Origin: Bacillota bacterium
GTDB taxonomy: Bacteria; Bacillota; Sulfobacillia; JAJZYS01; JAJYTV01
Assembly: GCA_021793315.1 (NCBI GenBank)
Contig: JAJYSZ010000009.1
Coordinates: 1 to 55,960 of the forward strand
Reading direction: 5' to 3'
DNA length: 55,960 nt
In this document: positions 16,604 to 25,598 of the stretch, in pieces
How positions within the stretch are numbered: the stretch's first letter is position 1
Layout: the number at the start of each line of letters is the position of its first letter
The notes under the pieces: model-generated
The model's input: only the letters and a program-made list of their open reading frames with translations
Database searches by the model: none
What the model was told of the DNA's origin: nothing
Made by a program: the position numbers and the translations under genes

Positions 16604-16632
16604 GAAAGTTCAGTCCCACAGCGGCTTGCAGG

Positions 16633-16673
16633 ACTCGCCCCCCCGAGGGTATCGGGGGGGCGAGTACGTTTTT
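16633..16673 (+). terminator. Intrinsic terminator behind the tRNA fragment
   Basis: A perfect 14-bp stem, ACTCGCCCCCCCGA with its complement, closes over GGGTA and is followed by ACGTTTTT. It lies 30 bases after CCA and is probably the original terminator of the tRNA gene, which supports the view that the right-hand side is the native chromosome. It could also stop leftward transcription. Confidence 0.88.
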
Positions 16674-16957
16674 GGGGCCTTTATGTGCCGCCAGACATCT
16701 GGCTCTCCCGGCTCTTGCTCGGCGTGATCGGATTCGGATCCCTCCCGTTGTTCCGCTGGCTTGCGCGTCCCAAGCTGGACCGCCGCCGAGCTGCAGTGGC
16801 GTGGCGAGTCCGAATACGCTCTCCCGGGCAGACCGCCGTGGCGCGCCCTCCGTCTAGCCAAGCTTACAGGCGGCAAGGGTCTCCGCCGCACGCTTAAGGG
16901 GAGCCCGCCGGACGAGATGAGCAACACGCACAGGATGCGGAGCGGAGCTGAACGCTC
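16674..16957. other. Interval without a supported gene
   Basis: A plus-strand reading from GTG 16685 begins with a hydrophobic stretch ('WLSRLLLGVIGFGSLPLFRW') and a second frame continues 'SWTAAELQWRGESEY'. This could be a frameshifted remnant, but no family is recognised and no ribosome site is visible. Confidence 0.3.
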
Positions 16958-18211
16958 CTAAGAGCGTCTGCCGCTTGTCCGACGTTGCCCAACCATGACG
17001 GTGGCTGCGCCACTACGAAGTGCATCCGCAATCTCTTCATCAGAAAGCCCGGCTTCAGCCAGCACCTCTGCCGTGTGCTCTCCGTGCAGCGGCGGTGCTG
17101 TACGTGGGCTGGCGTCCGAACGCGAGAAACGCCAGGGAAGACGTACTTGAGGCAGGTCTCGGATCTTCGCGTGCTCAAGGTGCGTCACGGCCCCGCCAAG
17201 AGCAGCTTCGGGACTCTCGAGAGCATCGCCCACGCTACGGATGGGGCCGCAGGGCACCCCGGCGGCGTTCAACGCGGAAAGCACTTCGGAGGCAAAGCGC
17301 TGGCCGAGCGCGGCACCCATCTCCGCCACCAGCTGCTGGCGATGCAGGACACGCTGCGGATTTGTCGCATAGCGCTCGTCGGTGCACCACTCTGGATGCC
17401 CCAGCACCTTGCAGACGGCAGCGAACTGGTGGTCGTTTCCGACGCCTACGGTGATCTCCCCGTCCTTGCAGCCAAAGACCTCATACGGTACGAGCTGCGC
17501 GTGGGCGTTGCCGTAACGCGCGGAGGGGCGGCCGGTTACAAGATACGACGATGCCACGTTCGCTAGCATGGCTAACTGGGAGTCGAAGAGCGATACCGAC
17601 ACATGCTGCCCCCTGCCGCTGCGCTCGCGCTCATAGAGCGCGGCGAGGATTCCGCTGAGAAGCCAGCTACCTGCGAACAGATCCGCGACGGCCACCCCGA
17701 CCTTGCTTGGCGGCCCCTGCTGCGGTCCTGTGATGGACATCAGTCCACCCGCTCCCTGGATGACAAAATCGTAGCCGGGGCGGTCATCACCTATAGGATA
17801 GCCGCGGATGCTGGCCGTGATCAGTCTTGGCTGCGCCGCTCGAAGATCCGCCAGCCCGAGGTTGAAGCGCTCGAGATCGCCGGCCTTGAAGTTTTCCACG
17901 ACAATATCGGCCCAGGACAGAGCCAGCCGCCGCACGACCTTCTGGGCGACCGGCGTGGCGAGGTCCAGGGCTACGCTCTGCTTGTTGCGGTTCACGGCGA
18001 GATAGTATGCCGACTCGCCTTCCACGAATGGTGGGCCCCATGTGCGTGTCTCGTCTCCGACCCGGACGTGCTCCACTTTGATGACGCGCGCTCCGAGCTC
18101 CCCCAGAGCCATCGTGCAATGTGGGGCCGCGAGCACGCGAGAGAGGTCGAGGACGTTGACGCCTGCAAGGAGAGTGCCGCCTTGTGTCACCGATTTGTCA
18201 CCTCTGCCCAT
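16958..18211 (-). CDS. Class III CoA-transferase (CaiB/BaiF family)
   Basis: A 417-residue protein with the interlocked-fold family pattern: N-terminal 'GVNVLDLSRVLAAPHCTMAL' with 'LGELGARVIKVEH', 'NRNKQSVALDL', then 'RPGYDFVIQGAGGLMSITG', where Asp148 corresponds to the catalytic aspartate that forms the acyl anhydride in formyl-CoA transferase. The enzyme moves CoA between carboxylic acids in the cytoplasm. The donor and acceptor cannot be read from sequence; carnitine, oxalate, succinate and aromatic acids are all known in the family. It is the first complete native-looking gene right of the tRNA fragment and has no operon partner except possibly the binding protein upstream on the same strand. 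Confidence 0.9.
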   Translation of the reverse strand: MGRGDKSVTQGGTLLAGVNVLDLSRVLAAPHCTMALGELGARVIKVEHVRVGDETRTWGPPFVEGESAYYLAVNRNKQSVALDLATPVAQKVVRRLALSWADIVVENFKAGDLERFNLGLADLRAAQPRLITASIRGYPIGDDRPGYDFVIQGAGGLMSITGPQQGPPSKVGVAVADLFAGSWLLSGILAALYERERSGRGQHVSVSLFDSQLAMLANVASSYLVTGRPSARYGNAHAQLVPYEVFGCKDGEITVGVGNDHQFAAVCKVLGHPEWCTDERYATNPQRVLHRQQLVAEMGAALGQRFASEVLSALNAAGVPCGPIRSVGDALESPEAALGGAVTHLEHAKIRDLPQVRLPWRFSRSDASPRTAPPLHGEHTAEVLAEAGLSDEEIADALRSGAATVMVGQRRTSGRRS

Positions 18212-18576
18212 GGGCTGGCCTGCGCACAGCCAACGTATGGTGCACGTCGCCCAGCCTCAATGTTTTGCTCTTGCGCACCATGTTGTTCTTGGAAACGCAA
18301 ACCCGCCCTCCATCAAGACGGGTGGTCGTATCCGAGCCACAACACAGGTGGTACACGCGGTCCGACTGACCGCACCCTCATGACGCGATCAGCCGGGCCG
18401 ACGTAAAGGTTCGCTACGGGGGCCTACCGGAGCTCGCTCGGGCTCGCGTGCAACGCCAAGGCGTCCTGCCGGACTGCGGGGGGCCGGTCGCTTAGCTGGC
18501 CCAAGGCTCCCCGTCTCGCCCTGGCTCTCACGGCATCCATGCAATCGGGATGGCGCCTGACGACGTCAGGCAGACG
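18212..18576. other. Intergenic region between CoA-transferase and binding-protein genes
   Basis: No gene is supported. Just beyond the binding-protein stop (18555-18571) lies an 8-bp inverted repeat, GCCTGACG and CGTCAGGC separated by one base, with a third CGTCAGG at 18575; it may form a weak terminator hairpin. The promoter of the CoA-transferase is presumably in 18212-18350 but no convincing boxes were found. Confidence 0.4.
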
Positions 18577-19815
18577 TCAGGGCGCGGGGTAGACCGCCTT
18601 GGCAGTCGCGTGCGCGGTCGGATAGACGACGGAGAGCTGGAACTTGCCATGGACAGGCAGGAACTGAGCGAGGTACATCTGCTCACCCACCTGGGCGCCG
18701 TCCGCTTGAATCTGGAACATCCCTTCCAAGGTTGAGAGGTGTCCAGAGGCCTTGCCTGCAGCATGCCGCAGGTCGAGTTGCGTGAGACTGGACGCGGTGG
18801 CGAGAGTCTTCTGGATCACAAGACCGGTGTTGTAGCCGGCGACGGTCTGGAAGTTGGCCGTCTGGTGGGTCGCCGCGGTGTAACGCTTGAGGAAGTTGCT
18901 GATGCCCAGTCCGAAGTTCACCTTGTTGTACTGTAGAAGCGGCGGCGAGGCGTACGCGTAGGTGTACTTCAGTTGGGACATGCCGACCGTCTTCTCCAGC
19001 AGAGCCGTCTCCAGGCCGGGGTAGATGGTGAAGAGCATCGGGAAGTGGGTTTGCGTCGCTGCGAGGTTGTGGAAGAACGAAATGTCGTTGGCGTCGTAGC
19101 CGAGTTCGACCACGGCCTGGGGATGCATGGCGACAATGGTGCGGATAAGGACCGTGTAGTCGTTGGTGGACGTGGGGACGGGCTTGTCCGCGATAGGCGT
19201 GATGTGCGCCGCCTTGAGGATGTTGACGAGCGTTGTGGCCTGGGATGCGGTGAAGTCGTTCTCGGCGTAGATGATGGCGACTTTCTTTATCTTCTTGCTG
19301 ATCAGGAAATGCGCCAGCGGCGTCGGCCATAAGCCGGACGTCGGGATCGATGTGTCGACGATGTACGGGTTGGTGCTGCTGAACAGCGACGTGCCACTGC
19401 CGGTCGGGTCGAAGAGCAACACTTTGTGCTCCTGGGCGATGGGTACGGCGACCGAGGTCAGTACAGATCCGAAGTCCGCGACGAGGAGGTTCACCTTGTC
19501 CTGGGTGATCAACTGCGTGTAAAGCGTCGCCGCCGTAGTTGTGTCACTCTGGTCGTCATACGAGACGAGCTTGATGTGGATCTTCTTTCCGTACGCCTTG
19601 ACGAACACGCCGCCGCTTGCGTTCATCTGGTTGACCCAGAACTGCAGGCCTGAGTGCTCAGGTTGCGACGATGCAGCGAAGCTGCCCGATCCCGCGTACA
19701 GCGTTCCGATCGTGATCACTTTGGGAGGAGCGGCCTGAGCCGTCGCACCCACGCTCATAAGGGCGAGGGCCGCGGTTGCCAAGACGGTAAACGCTCGGGT
19801 GATGGTACTCTTCAC
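18577..19815 (-). CDS. ABC transporter substrate-binding protein, branched-chain amino acid type
   Basis: A 412-residue exported protein. A signal peptide covers roughly residues 1-28 (Lys near the start, hydrophobic 'FTVLATAALALMSVGATAQA' then A/PPK); there is no lipobox Cys. The mature part has the Peripla_BP_6/LivJ pattern: 'VITIGTLYAGSGSFAASSQP', 'GGVFVKAYGKKIHIKLVSYD' and 'KKIKKVAIIYAENDF'. It binds a small solute, amino acid or carboxylate/amide, outside the membrane for an ABC importer. GTG 19815 is fixed by a perfect AAGGAGGT 8 bases upstream. No permease or ATPase genes follow, so it is an orphan binding protein here. Confidence 0.88.
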   Translation of the reverse strand: MKSTITRAFTVLATAALALMSVGATAQAAPPKVITIGTLYAGSGSFAASSQPEHSGLQFWVNQMNASGGVFVKAYGKKIHIKLVSYDDQSDTTTAATLYTQLITQDKVNLLVADFGSVLTSVAVPIAQEHKVLLFDPTGSGTSLFSSTNPYIVDTSIPTSGLWPTPLAHFLISKKIKKVAIIYAENDFTASQATTLVNILKAAHITPIADKPVPTSTNDYTVLIRTIVAMHPQAVVELGYDANDISFFHNLAATQTHFPMLFTIYPGLETALLEKTVGMSQLKYTYAYASPPLLQYNKVNFGLGISNFLKRYTAATHQTANFQTVAGYNTGLVIQKTLATASSLTQLDLRHAAGKASGHLSTLEGMFQIQADGAQVGEQMYLAQFLPVHGKFQLSVVYPTAHATAKAVYPAP

Positions 19816-19823
19816 TGACCAAT

Positions 19824-19831
19824 ACCTCCTT
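19824..19831 (-). promoter_or_regulatory. Ribosome-binding site AAGGAGGT for the binding protein
   Basis: A full anti-16S complement eight bases from the GTG start; it decides the start and rules out the longer open reading. Confidence 0.9.
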
Positions 19832-20446
19832 ACGGATAGGGCCCGGAGGCTGCGTGAACCGATGCAGCCATCCGTGGCCCTAGGTCTAACGGTCGACGTT
19901 CGTCGGCCGGTCCGGCAGGTGCCCGCCGCACGACCGTGACCGCAGGACTCAGGGTAGGGGAGCAAAGACACTGTCGCTGAGCGCTCTGAGGCGGGGCCGC
20001 GTCCTAAACAGGGCAACCCGCTACAGGCCCGCCCGCTGTTGTAATTGAGGCCCTCCTGGCCCAGCCGACACCTAGGGCTGATGTGGTACTTATGGACATA
20101 CCGTACCTTCATTGGGGTACGCTGCCAACGGCACTACGTGCTGATCCAGATGGACAACATGATCCGGAGCCGGCCAAGGCGGCTCCCGAGTTGGCGTCCG
20201 TGAGATTCTTGGCGGTGGAAGTCAGCGATCCACCTGGGAGCGGACATCCGAGCGCGTGTACGCTCCGTCGGCCGGCTCCGAGAGCCGGTCTTTTGCCAGA
20301 CAGGGTTGGGACTCCCGCACACCTCTTTACGCCTGCGCCTGAGCCAGGGGCTGAGCGCGGCACCAAGCGACCTTATGGTTGGAGCGTTCGGTTGCATGGT
20401 GCATGGAGCTGTCCGCGGGCTCGCAATCCAGCGGCCTTGGCCGGTC
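19832..20446. other. 615-bp intergenic region with a hairpin
   Basis: No gene is supported on either strand; open readings here are compositionally shadow-like. A hairpin CCGGCTC/GAGCCGG at 20272-20288 followed by TCTTTT could be a terminator in the plus direction, although no plus-strand gene precedes it. The region must carry the binding-protein promoter and the end of the sensor-kinase transcript. Confidence 0.4.
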
Positions 20447-21795
20447 TCAGGATTTGCGCGAAGTGGCCGGGAGCACCACCGTGAACGTCGTTCCTTGCCC
20501 TGCCGCGCTGTGCACGCTGATCCGCCCGCCATGCGCCAAAGCGACGTCCCTGGCGATGGCAAGGCCAAGGCCCGTGCCGCCGCTTCCCTTGGCGCGGGCC
20601 AAATCTGTTCGGTAGAAGCGGTCGAAGATCCGCTCGAGATGCTCAGGTTCGATGCCGATGCCCGTGTCGCGCACCTCGAGCCTGATATCGCTTCGGCTGC
20701 GCTGCAGGCAAACATCGATGCTGCCAGCCGTCGTGTACTTGACCGCGTTGTCGAGCAGGACCGCAAGCAGTTCGTAGAGACCATCGGGATCTCCCGGCAA
20801 TGTGAAACTTTCCTCCGGCGCACAGGGCGCGGGCGTCTCGACGTGGAGGGCGAGGCCTTTTGCCTCTGCCACCGGCCGAAAGGCAGCGGCCACCCGCATC
20901 ACAAGAGACTCGAGATCCACGGCCGATTGGCGCGACGCGGCGGCCGCACCGCCGGAGCGGGCAAGTGCGAGCAGTTGATCGGACAGCCGGTGCAGCCGAT
21001 GGATTTCCTCCTCGATGGACTGCAGCCATGGGCCGTTGTCCGCGATGGTCGCATCGGGCTGACCCAACACGAGGTCCAGGTTCAGGCGCATGACCGTCAG
21101 TGGCGTGCGCAGCTCGTGCGAGGCGTCGGCCACGAAGCGCTCCTGCTGCTGCCAGGCCCGCATGGCCGGTCGTAGCCAAAGCCGAGAAAGAAAGAAGCCG
21201 GCCGCCGCCGCAAACAGGATGCCGAGGCCGCCCACCAGGAGCAGGACCTCGGCAAGCCGGGCCAGCGAACTGCGGTCATGGTCCTGGTTCAGGGCCATCT
21301 GCAGGTACCCGACGGTGCGCCTGTAGGGATTCTGGAGGGGAAGCGTGAGGACGCGGTACCAACTGGAGCCGATCTGCCGCGTCGCGAACTGCTCGGCGCT
21401 GCCCGCCGACCGGTACGCAAGCGTGCGCGTCACCCGCGGCGCCGTGCTGGCGATGACGTTTCCCTGGGCATCGCGCAAGACGATCGCGGACACCTTGGGA
21501 TACATCTCCGAGAGCTTCGCAAGGGTCACGAACTCCTGCGGGAACACGCCCCGGTCGAGGTCCTTGAGGACGCGGGCCGCCAGCGGCCGGGTGGTGTCGC
21601 CCAGGACGGCATCCACATTGTCCTGGGTGAGCTGCGCCGTCAGCCCGTAGATCAGGCCGGCGGTGATCAGATAGAAGACCAGGAACATGGTGGCGAGCAG
21701 GAGCGCAAGGCGGACGCGAAGGCCATGCAGGAGTCGGCTGCCGGCATCGGCTCTCCCGGTGCGGGGAGCGGCGGGGATGGCCGGCCCAGAACCGG

Positions 21796-21799
<4 letters not shown>
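20447..21799 (-). CDS. Sensor histidine kinase of the exported-paralog operon
   Basis: A 450-residue membrane kinase. Helix 1 (about residues 29-52) and helix 2 (about 183-203) frame an extracytoplasmic domain of about 130 residues. The cytoplasmic part has HisKA with 'RFVADASHELRTPLTVMRLN' (phospho-His in SHELRTP), an N box 'LLDNAVKYT', G1 'DTGIGI', an F box 'IFDRFYR' and G2 'GGTGLGLAIA'. All catalytic boxes are intact. It overlaps the regulator gene by 4 bases, so the two are translated together, and it is the last gene of a four-gene leftward series starting with two exported paralogs. The extracytoplasmic domain is not one I can name. Confidence 0.93.
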
Positions 21800-22509
<710 letters not shown>

Positions 22510-22554
22510 GGGCTGCCACCACCAGCTTCGCGCCGGATGTCCTGGGGCGTGCTT

Positions 22555-23487
22555 TCAGGGGGTCACCTGAAGGGTGACCTGCTGCCTGGCCCGGCCCTGA
22601 GTATACGTAACCGTGTATTGTCCGGGCGTCGCACCAGGTCGAACCGTCACGGTGCCGATCAGATGGTCCACCGTGACGCCGTGGAACTTGGCCGGGCCCC
22701 CGATGCGGTAGTTGCCCGTGTCGGGCAGCACCCGGCCGTTGGCGTCGGTCACCTGCGGCTGTACCCCGACGGTGTCCGTCGTGGCGCCCTTTCTTCTGGC
22801 GGGAATCGTGATCGCGTTCGTGGTGTAGGCGAGATCCTGGATCGTCACGGGCTGGCTGGCGGCCCGAGACGTGTCTGAGAGCAGCAGCCACGCGTTCAGG
22901 AGCGAGATGGCGGTGGCCTGGAGCTGCGCGATGGCGGTCTGCAGCACGCTGCTCTGCGCCGCAGCCGACGTGCGGAATGCCGGCAGCTGGCTGCTGGCCT
23001 TCACCGAGCCGGTCTCCTGGTCGATCTGCTGCTCGGACTGGCCCGCAGAGTCGATCAGGCCCGCCATCCGCGTACGCCAGGCGGCGTTTCCGCCGGGCGC
23101 CTGCTTGCCCGCCTGGATCTCCGTGGCGAGGCCGGACGTCGCCGCCCGCAACGCCGACAGGATATCTTGCGAAAGACGCGCCGGCGGCAGCGGCTGGGCT
23201 CCCGCCGCCGACAGCGCCTGGTACTGGGTGTAGAGGGCCGCGGTTCGGCTGTCGAGGGCCGTGACCGACCGGGCGACGGCGGCAGCGTGTGTCTGCTGTG
23301 CGGCAGGCAAGGCCCGGGCCTCGGTCAGAAGTTCTGTCACCACCTGGGCTTGATGCTCGTAGTGCGCCGTGAAGGCGGCTTCGGTCTCCGCCCGAGCGCC
23401 TGAGGCAGAGAGCAGCGTGAGGGCGCCTGCCAGCGCGATCCACCAGCCGGGACTGCGCCATCGTCGTTTACCGCATGGCTCGTTCAT
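22555..23487 (-). CDS. Exported protein, helical domain plus Ig-like C-terminal domain (paralog A)
   Basis: A 310-residue exported protein of unknown function. A signal peptide is clear (basic start, hydrophobic 'WWIALAGALTLLSASGARA', cleavage before ETEAAF). The mature N-terminal 180 residues are Ala/Gln-rich and helical, starting 'AFTAHYEHQAQVVTELL'. The last 100 residues are strand-rich ('PVTIQDLAYTTNAITIP', 'VTDANGRVLPDTGNYRI', 'GATPGQYTVTYTQG'), like bacterial Ig/surface beta domains. The next gene encodes a paralog with the same two parts. ATG 23487 has AAGGTGG upstream. No membrane anchor is seen, so it is secreted or bound to the wall. It is followed by a response regulator and kinase. 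Confidence 0.75.
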   Translation of the reverse strand: MNEPCGKRRWRSPGWWIALAGALTLLSASGARAETEAAFTAHYEHQAQVVTELLTEARALPAAQQTHAAAVARSVTALDSRTAALYTQYQALSAAGAQPLPPARLSQDILSALRAATSGLATEIQAGKQAPGGNAAWRTRMAGLIDSAGQSEQQIDQETGSVKASSQLPAFRTSAAAQSSVLQTAIAQLQATAISLLNAWLLLSDTSRAASQPVTIQDLAYTTNAITIPARRKGATTDTVGVQPQVTDANGRVLPDTGNYRIGGPAKFHGVTVDHLIGTVTVRPGATPGQYTVTYTQGRARQQVTLQVTP

Positions 23488-23681
23488 CACGGCCAACACC
23501 ACCTTGCGTGCCGCGGGCCGGGCTGCGCCCGGCGCCTCCCGGCGGCGCAAGGGGCCTGGCCTGAGAGTTCGGGCCGCTCGGAAAAGTCTATGCAACGCTC
23601 GGCACAGGCCTTCGCCATGCCTGCTCCGCGCGGCACCCCCAGGGAGGTGCCGCGGGACGGTGGGCGGCGCCTGGCCGGCCG

Positions 23682-24599
23682 CTAATGGGAGACCGTGATG
23701 CCGACGCGATCAGCTATGCCCCCTTGCATGTAGGTGACCACGTAGACGCCCGCTGTCGCGCCAGGGTTTACGAAGAGCTGTCCTGTCGTCGGGTTGATCG
23801 ACACCCCGATGGAGCCCAGCGGACCCGTGACGGTATAGCTGCCCGCATCGATCAGCACGTTGCCGTGCGCGTCCTTGACGACTGGCCGGCCGGTCACGTA
23901 GTCGGTGGCGGCGGCATAGCCGGCGGCAGGTATCGTGATGGTGGACGCAGCGTAGCTGAGCCCGCTGATGGTGGCCGGGTTGCCGATGGTGGGAGCGGAC
24001 TTTGCGGCGGTGATCCAAAGCCGGGTGTAGTGGATTTCCGCCTGCTGCAGATCGAGGACCGACTGTTGCAACGAGGTCAGCCCACCGCCAAGCGGGTGTC
24101 CAGTCCACGTGCCGTCCAAGAGCGGGTGCGCGAGTTCGTACGCGACCTCGTTGAGCTCCGCCATCCACGTCTTGATTTGAAGTTCCAGAACGCGCACGGT
24201 CCCTGCGCTCCTGCCCTTCCTCGCCTTGGCCAGCTTCGCCCTGGCTGTGGCAAGGTCACGTGTCAGGGTGCGCTGCCGGGTCTGTAGCGCGGGCCGGGCG
24301 GACGTCTGCGAGGGGATGCCCAACTTGGTCGCTGCCAGAGCCTGTTCAGCGCTGTACAGCACAGCGACCTGACCACCGATGGAGCGCGCGGTATTGCTAT
24401 AGAGCGTGATGGTGGTGCTGGAGCCGCCTTCGGCCTGCGCCTGCTGCAAGAGCTGTGCTTCGGTGTTGGCGTTTTGCGTGTAGTGGGCGGTAAAGGTGGA
24501 CTGGGGTGACGCGGCCCTGGCCGGCACGCTCACTCCGGCCAGCACCAGCGCGGCGGTTCCCGCGCCGATGGCCCATGATCCCAGCTTGCGGACGCTCAT
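23682..24599 (-). CDS. Exported protein, helical domain plus Ig-like C-terminal domain (paralog B)
   Basis: A 305-residue exported protein, paralogous to its downstream neighbour. Signal peptide 'WAIGAGTAALVLAGVSVPARA' with cleavage near ASPQS; mature start 'TFTAHYTQNANTEAQLLQQA' matches paralog A's 'AFTAHYEHQ'. The helical middle contains 'LQTRQRTLTRDLATARAKLA', probably a coiled coil. The C-terminal domain 'ATISGLSYAASTITIPAAGY', 'VVKDAHGNVLIDAGSYTV', 'NPGATAGVYVVTYMQGG' follows paralog A step by step. It is the first gene of the four-gene leftward series, divergent from another two-component system. Function unknown; a surface or envelope role is inferred. Confidence 0.75.
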   Translation of the reverse strand: MSVRKLGSWAIGAGTAALVLAGVSVPARAASPQSTFTAHYTQNANTEAQLLQQAQAEGGSSTTITLYSNTARSIGGQVAVLYSAEQALAATKLGIPSQTSARPALQTRQRTLTRDLATARAKLAKARKGRSAGTVRVLELQIKTWMAELNEVAYELAHPLLDGTWTGHPLGGGLTSLQQSVLDLQQAEIHYTRLWITAAKSAPTIGNPATISGLSYAASTITIPAAGYAAATDYVTGRPVVKDAHGNVLIDAGSYTVTGPLGSIGVSINPTTGQLFVNPGATAGVYVVTYMQGGIADRVGITVSH

Positions 24600-24920
24600 G
24601 TCCGATGCCCCCTCGGCAGCCTGATACCTGTATCATCCGGGAAGGTCTGAAAAAGATCTTAAAGTCCGATCATGCCCATGGCGCCGCAGGCCTGACCGGG
24701 TGGGCCGAATCCAGCCGGGAGCCGGCACGATCCTCGGACCGCGACCGCCCTAACGTTCGAGGCGGGATCTGCCCCGGCCTTAGCGGATCTTAGCCCTTTG
24801 TAAACCAGATACAAGATGCGACAGCCAAAATCGAATCGTCGCGCCATCCGGCAGACTTGCGACAGGTTTCGCCGCGGTTGGCGCAATGCAGCGCTAGGCA
24901 TTGAGGGAGATGTCCGTGAG
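24600..24920. promoter_or_regulatory. Divergent regulatory region between two two-component operons
   Basis: These 321 bases separate the leftward exported-paralog operon from the rightward regulator/kinase pair and must hold both promoters. Visible elements are a perfect palindrome at 24622-24635, and GATCTTA words at about 24655 and 24784 that could be parts of OmpR-type direct-repeat operators. I could not place -35/-10 boxes with confidence. Confidence 0.5.
24622..24635. promoter_or_regulatory. Palindrome TGATAC-CT-GTATCA, candidate operator
   Basis: A perfect 6-2-6 inverted repeat 23 bases before the start codon of paralog B, in an A+T-richer patch of otherwise GC-rich DNA. Its position suggests repression or activation of the exported-protein operon. 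Confidence 0.5.
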
Positions 24921-25598
24921 ATGCGAGTACTGGTGGTGGAGGACGACCCGTCGCTTGCCGCAACCTTACGCCTCGGTCTCGCGGCCGAAGGCTTCGAACC
25001 CACCCTGACCGACACGGTCGAGGGTGCGATGGTCCTTATTGCGCAGCGCGCGTTCCAGCTGGCGCTCGTGGACGTCAACCTGCCGGACGGCTCAGGCTTC
25101 TCGCTCGTGCCGCGCCTCAAAGACCGCGGCATCCTGGTGATCATGCTGACCGCCCGTGGCAGCATCCCCGATCGCGTCCACGGCTTCGAGCTCGGCGCCG
25201 ACGATTACGTGGCCAAGCCGTTCGCCTTTGAGGAACTCGTCATGCGCATGCGGGCCGTGGCACGCCATCCGACCACCGCCAGCGGTTCTCGGCCCATCCT
25301 GTCCTTTGCCGATGTCGAAGTGCATCTGGAGCGGCAGGAGGCCACCCGTGCGGGACAGCGCCTCGAACTCACGCGGCGCGAGTATGACCTGCTCTGTCTC
25401 TTCCTGCGCAACCCCCGACGCGTCCTGACGCGCGAGCAGATTCTCGAGCGCGTGTGGGGCTTCGACACGGAAGTGGGGGGCGGCGTGCTCGACGTCTACA
25501 TCAGCTATCTGCGGCGCAAGCTTGAAGCCTTCGGACCGCGCCTGATCCAAACAATGCGGGGGTTCGGCTATCAGCTGGATGAGCATGGAGACGGATAG
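24921..25598 (+). CDS. OmpR-family response regulator (divergent system)
   Basis: A 225-residue regulator. The receiver starts 'MRVLVVEDDPSLAATLRLGL', with phospho-acceptor Asp in 'LALVDVNLPDGSG' (about residue 51), Thr in 'MLTARG' and Lys in 'YVAKPFA'; the winged helix has 'LELTRREYDLLCLFLRNPRR' and 'GGGVLDVYISYLRRKL' with 'IQTMRGFGYQL'. ATG 24921 is chosen because the receiver begins there; the open reading upstream is compositionally unlike the protein. It overlaps the kinase gene that follows by 20 bases, so the two are coupled. It probably controls its own promoter and possibly the exported paralogs across the shared region. Confidence 0.92.
   Translation: MRVLVVEDDPSLAATLRLGLAAEGFEPTLTDTVEGAMVLIAQRAFQLALVDVNLPDGSGFSLVPRLKDRGILVIMLTARGSIPDRVHGFELGADDYVAKPFAFEELVMRMRAVARHPTTASGSRPILSFADVEVHLERQEATRAGQRLELTRREYDLLCLFLRNPRRVLTREQILERVWGFDTEVGGGVLDVYISYLRRKLEAFGPRLIQTMRGFGYQLDEHGDG

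Noticed and set aside
16176..16619. Minus-strand open reading running over the tRNA fragment
   Set aside because: Its N-terminal LELVVRLELTTCALR is the known artefact of translating the antisense of a tRNA.
20134..20823. Minus-strand reading overlapping the kinase 3' end and the intergenic region
   Set aside because: It overlaps the conserved ATPase domain of the kinase in another frame and shows no family pattern.
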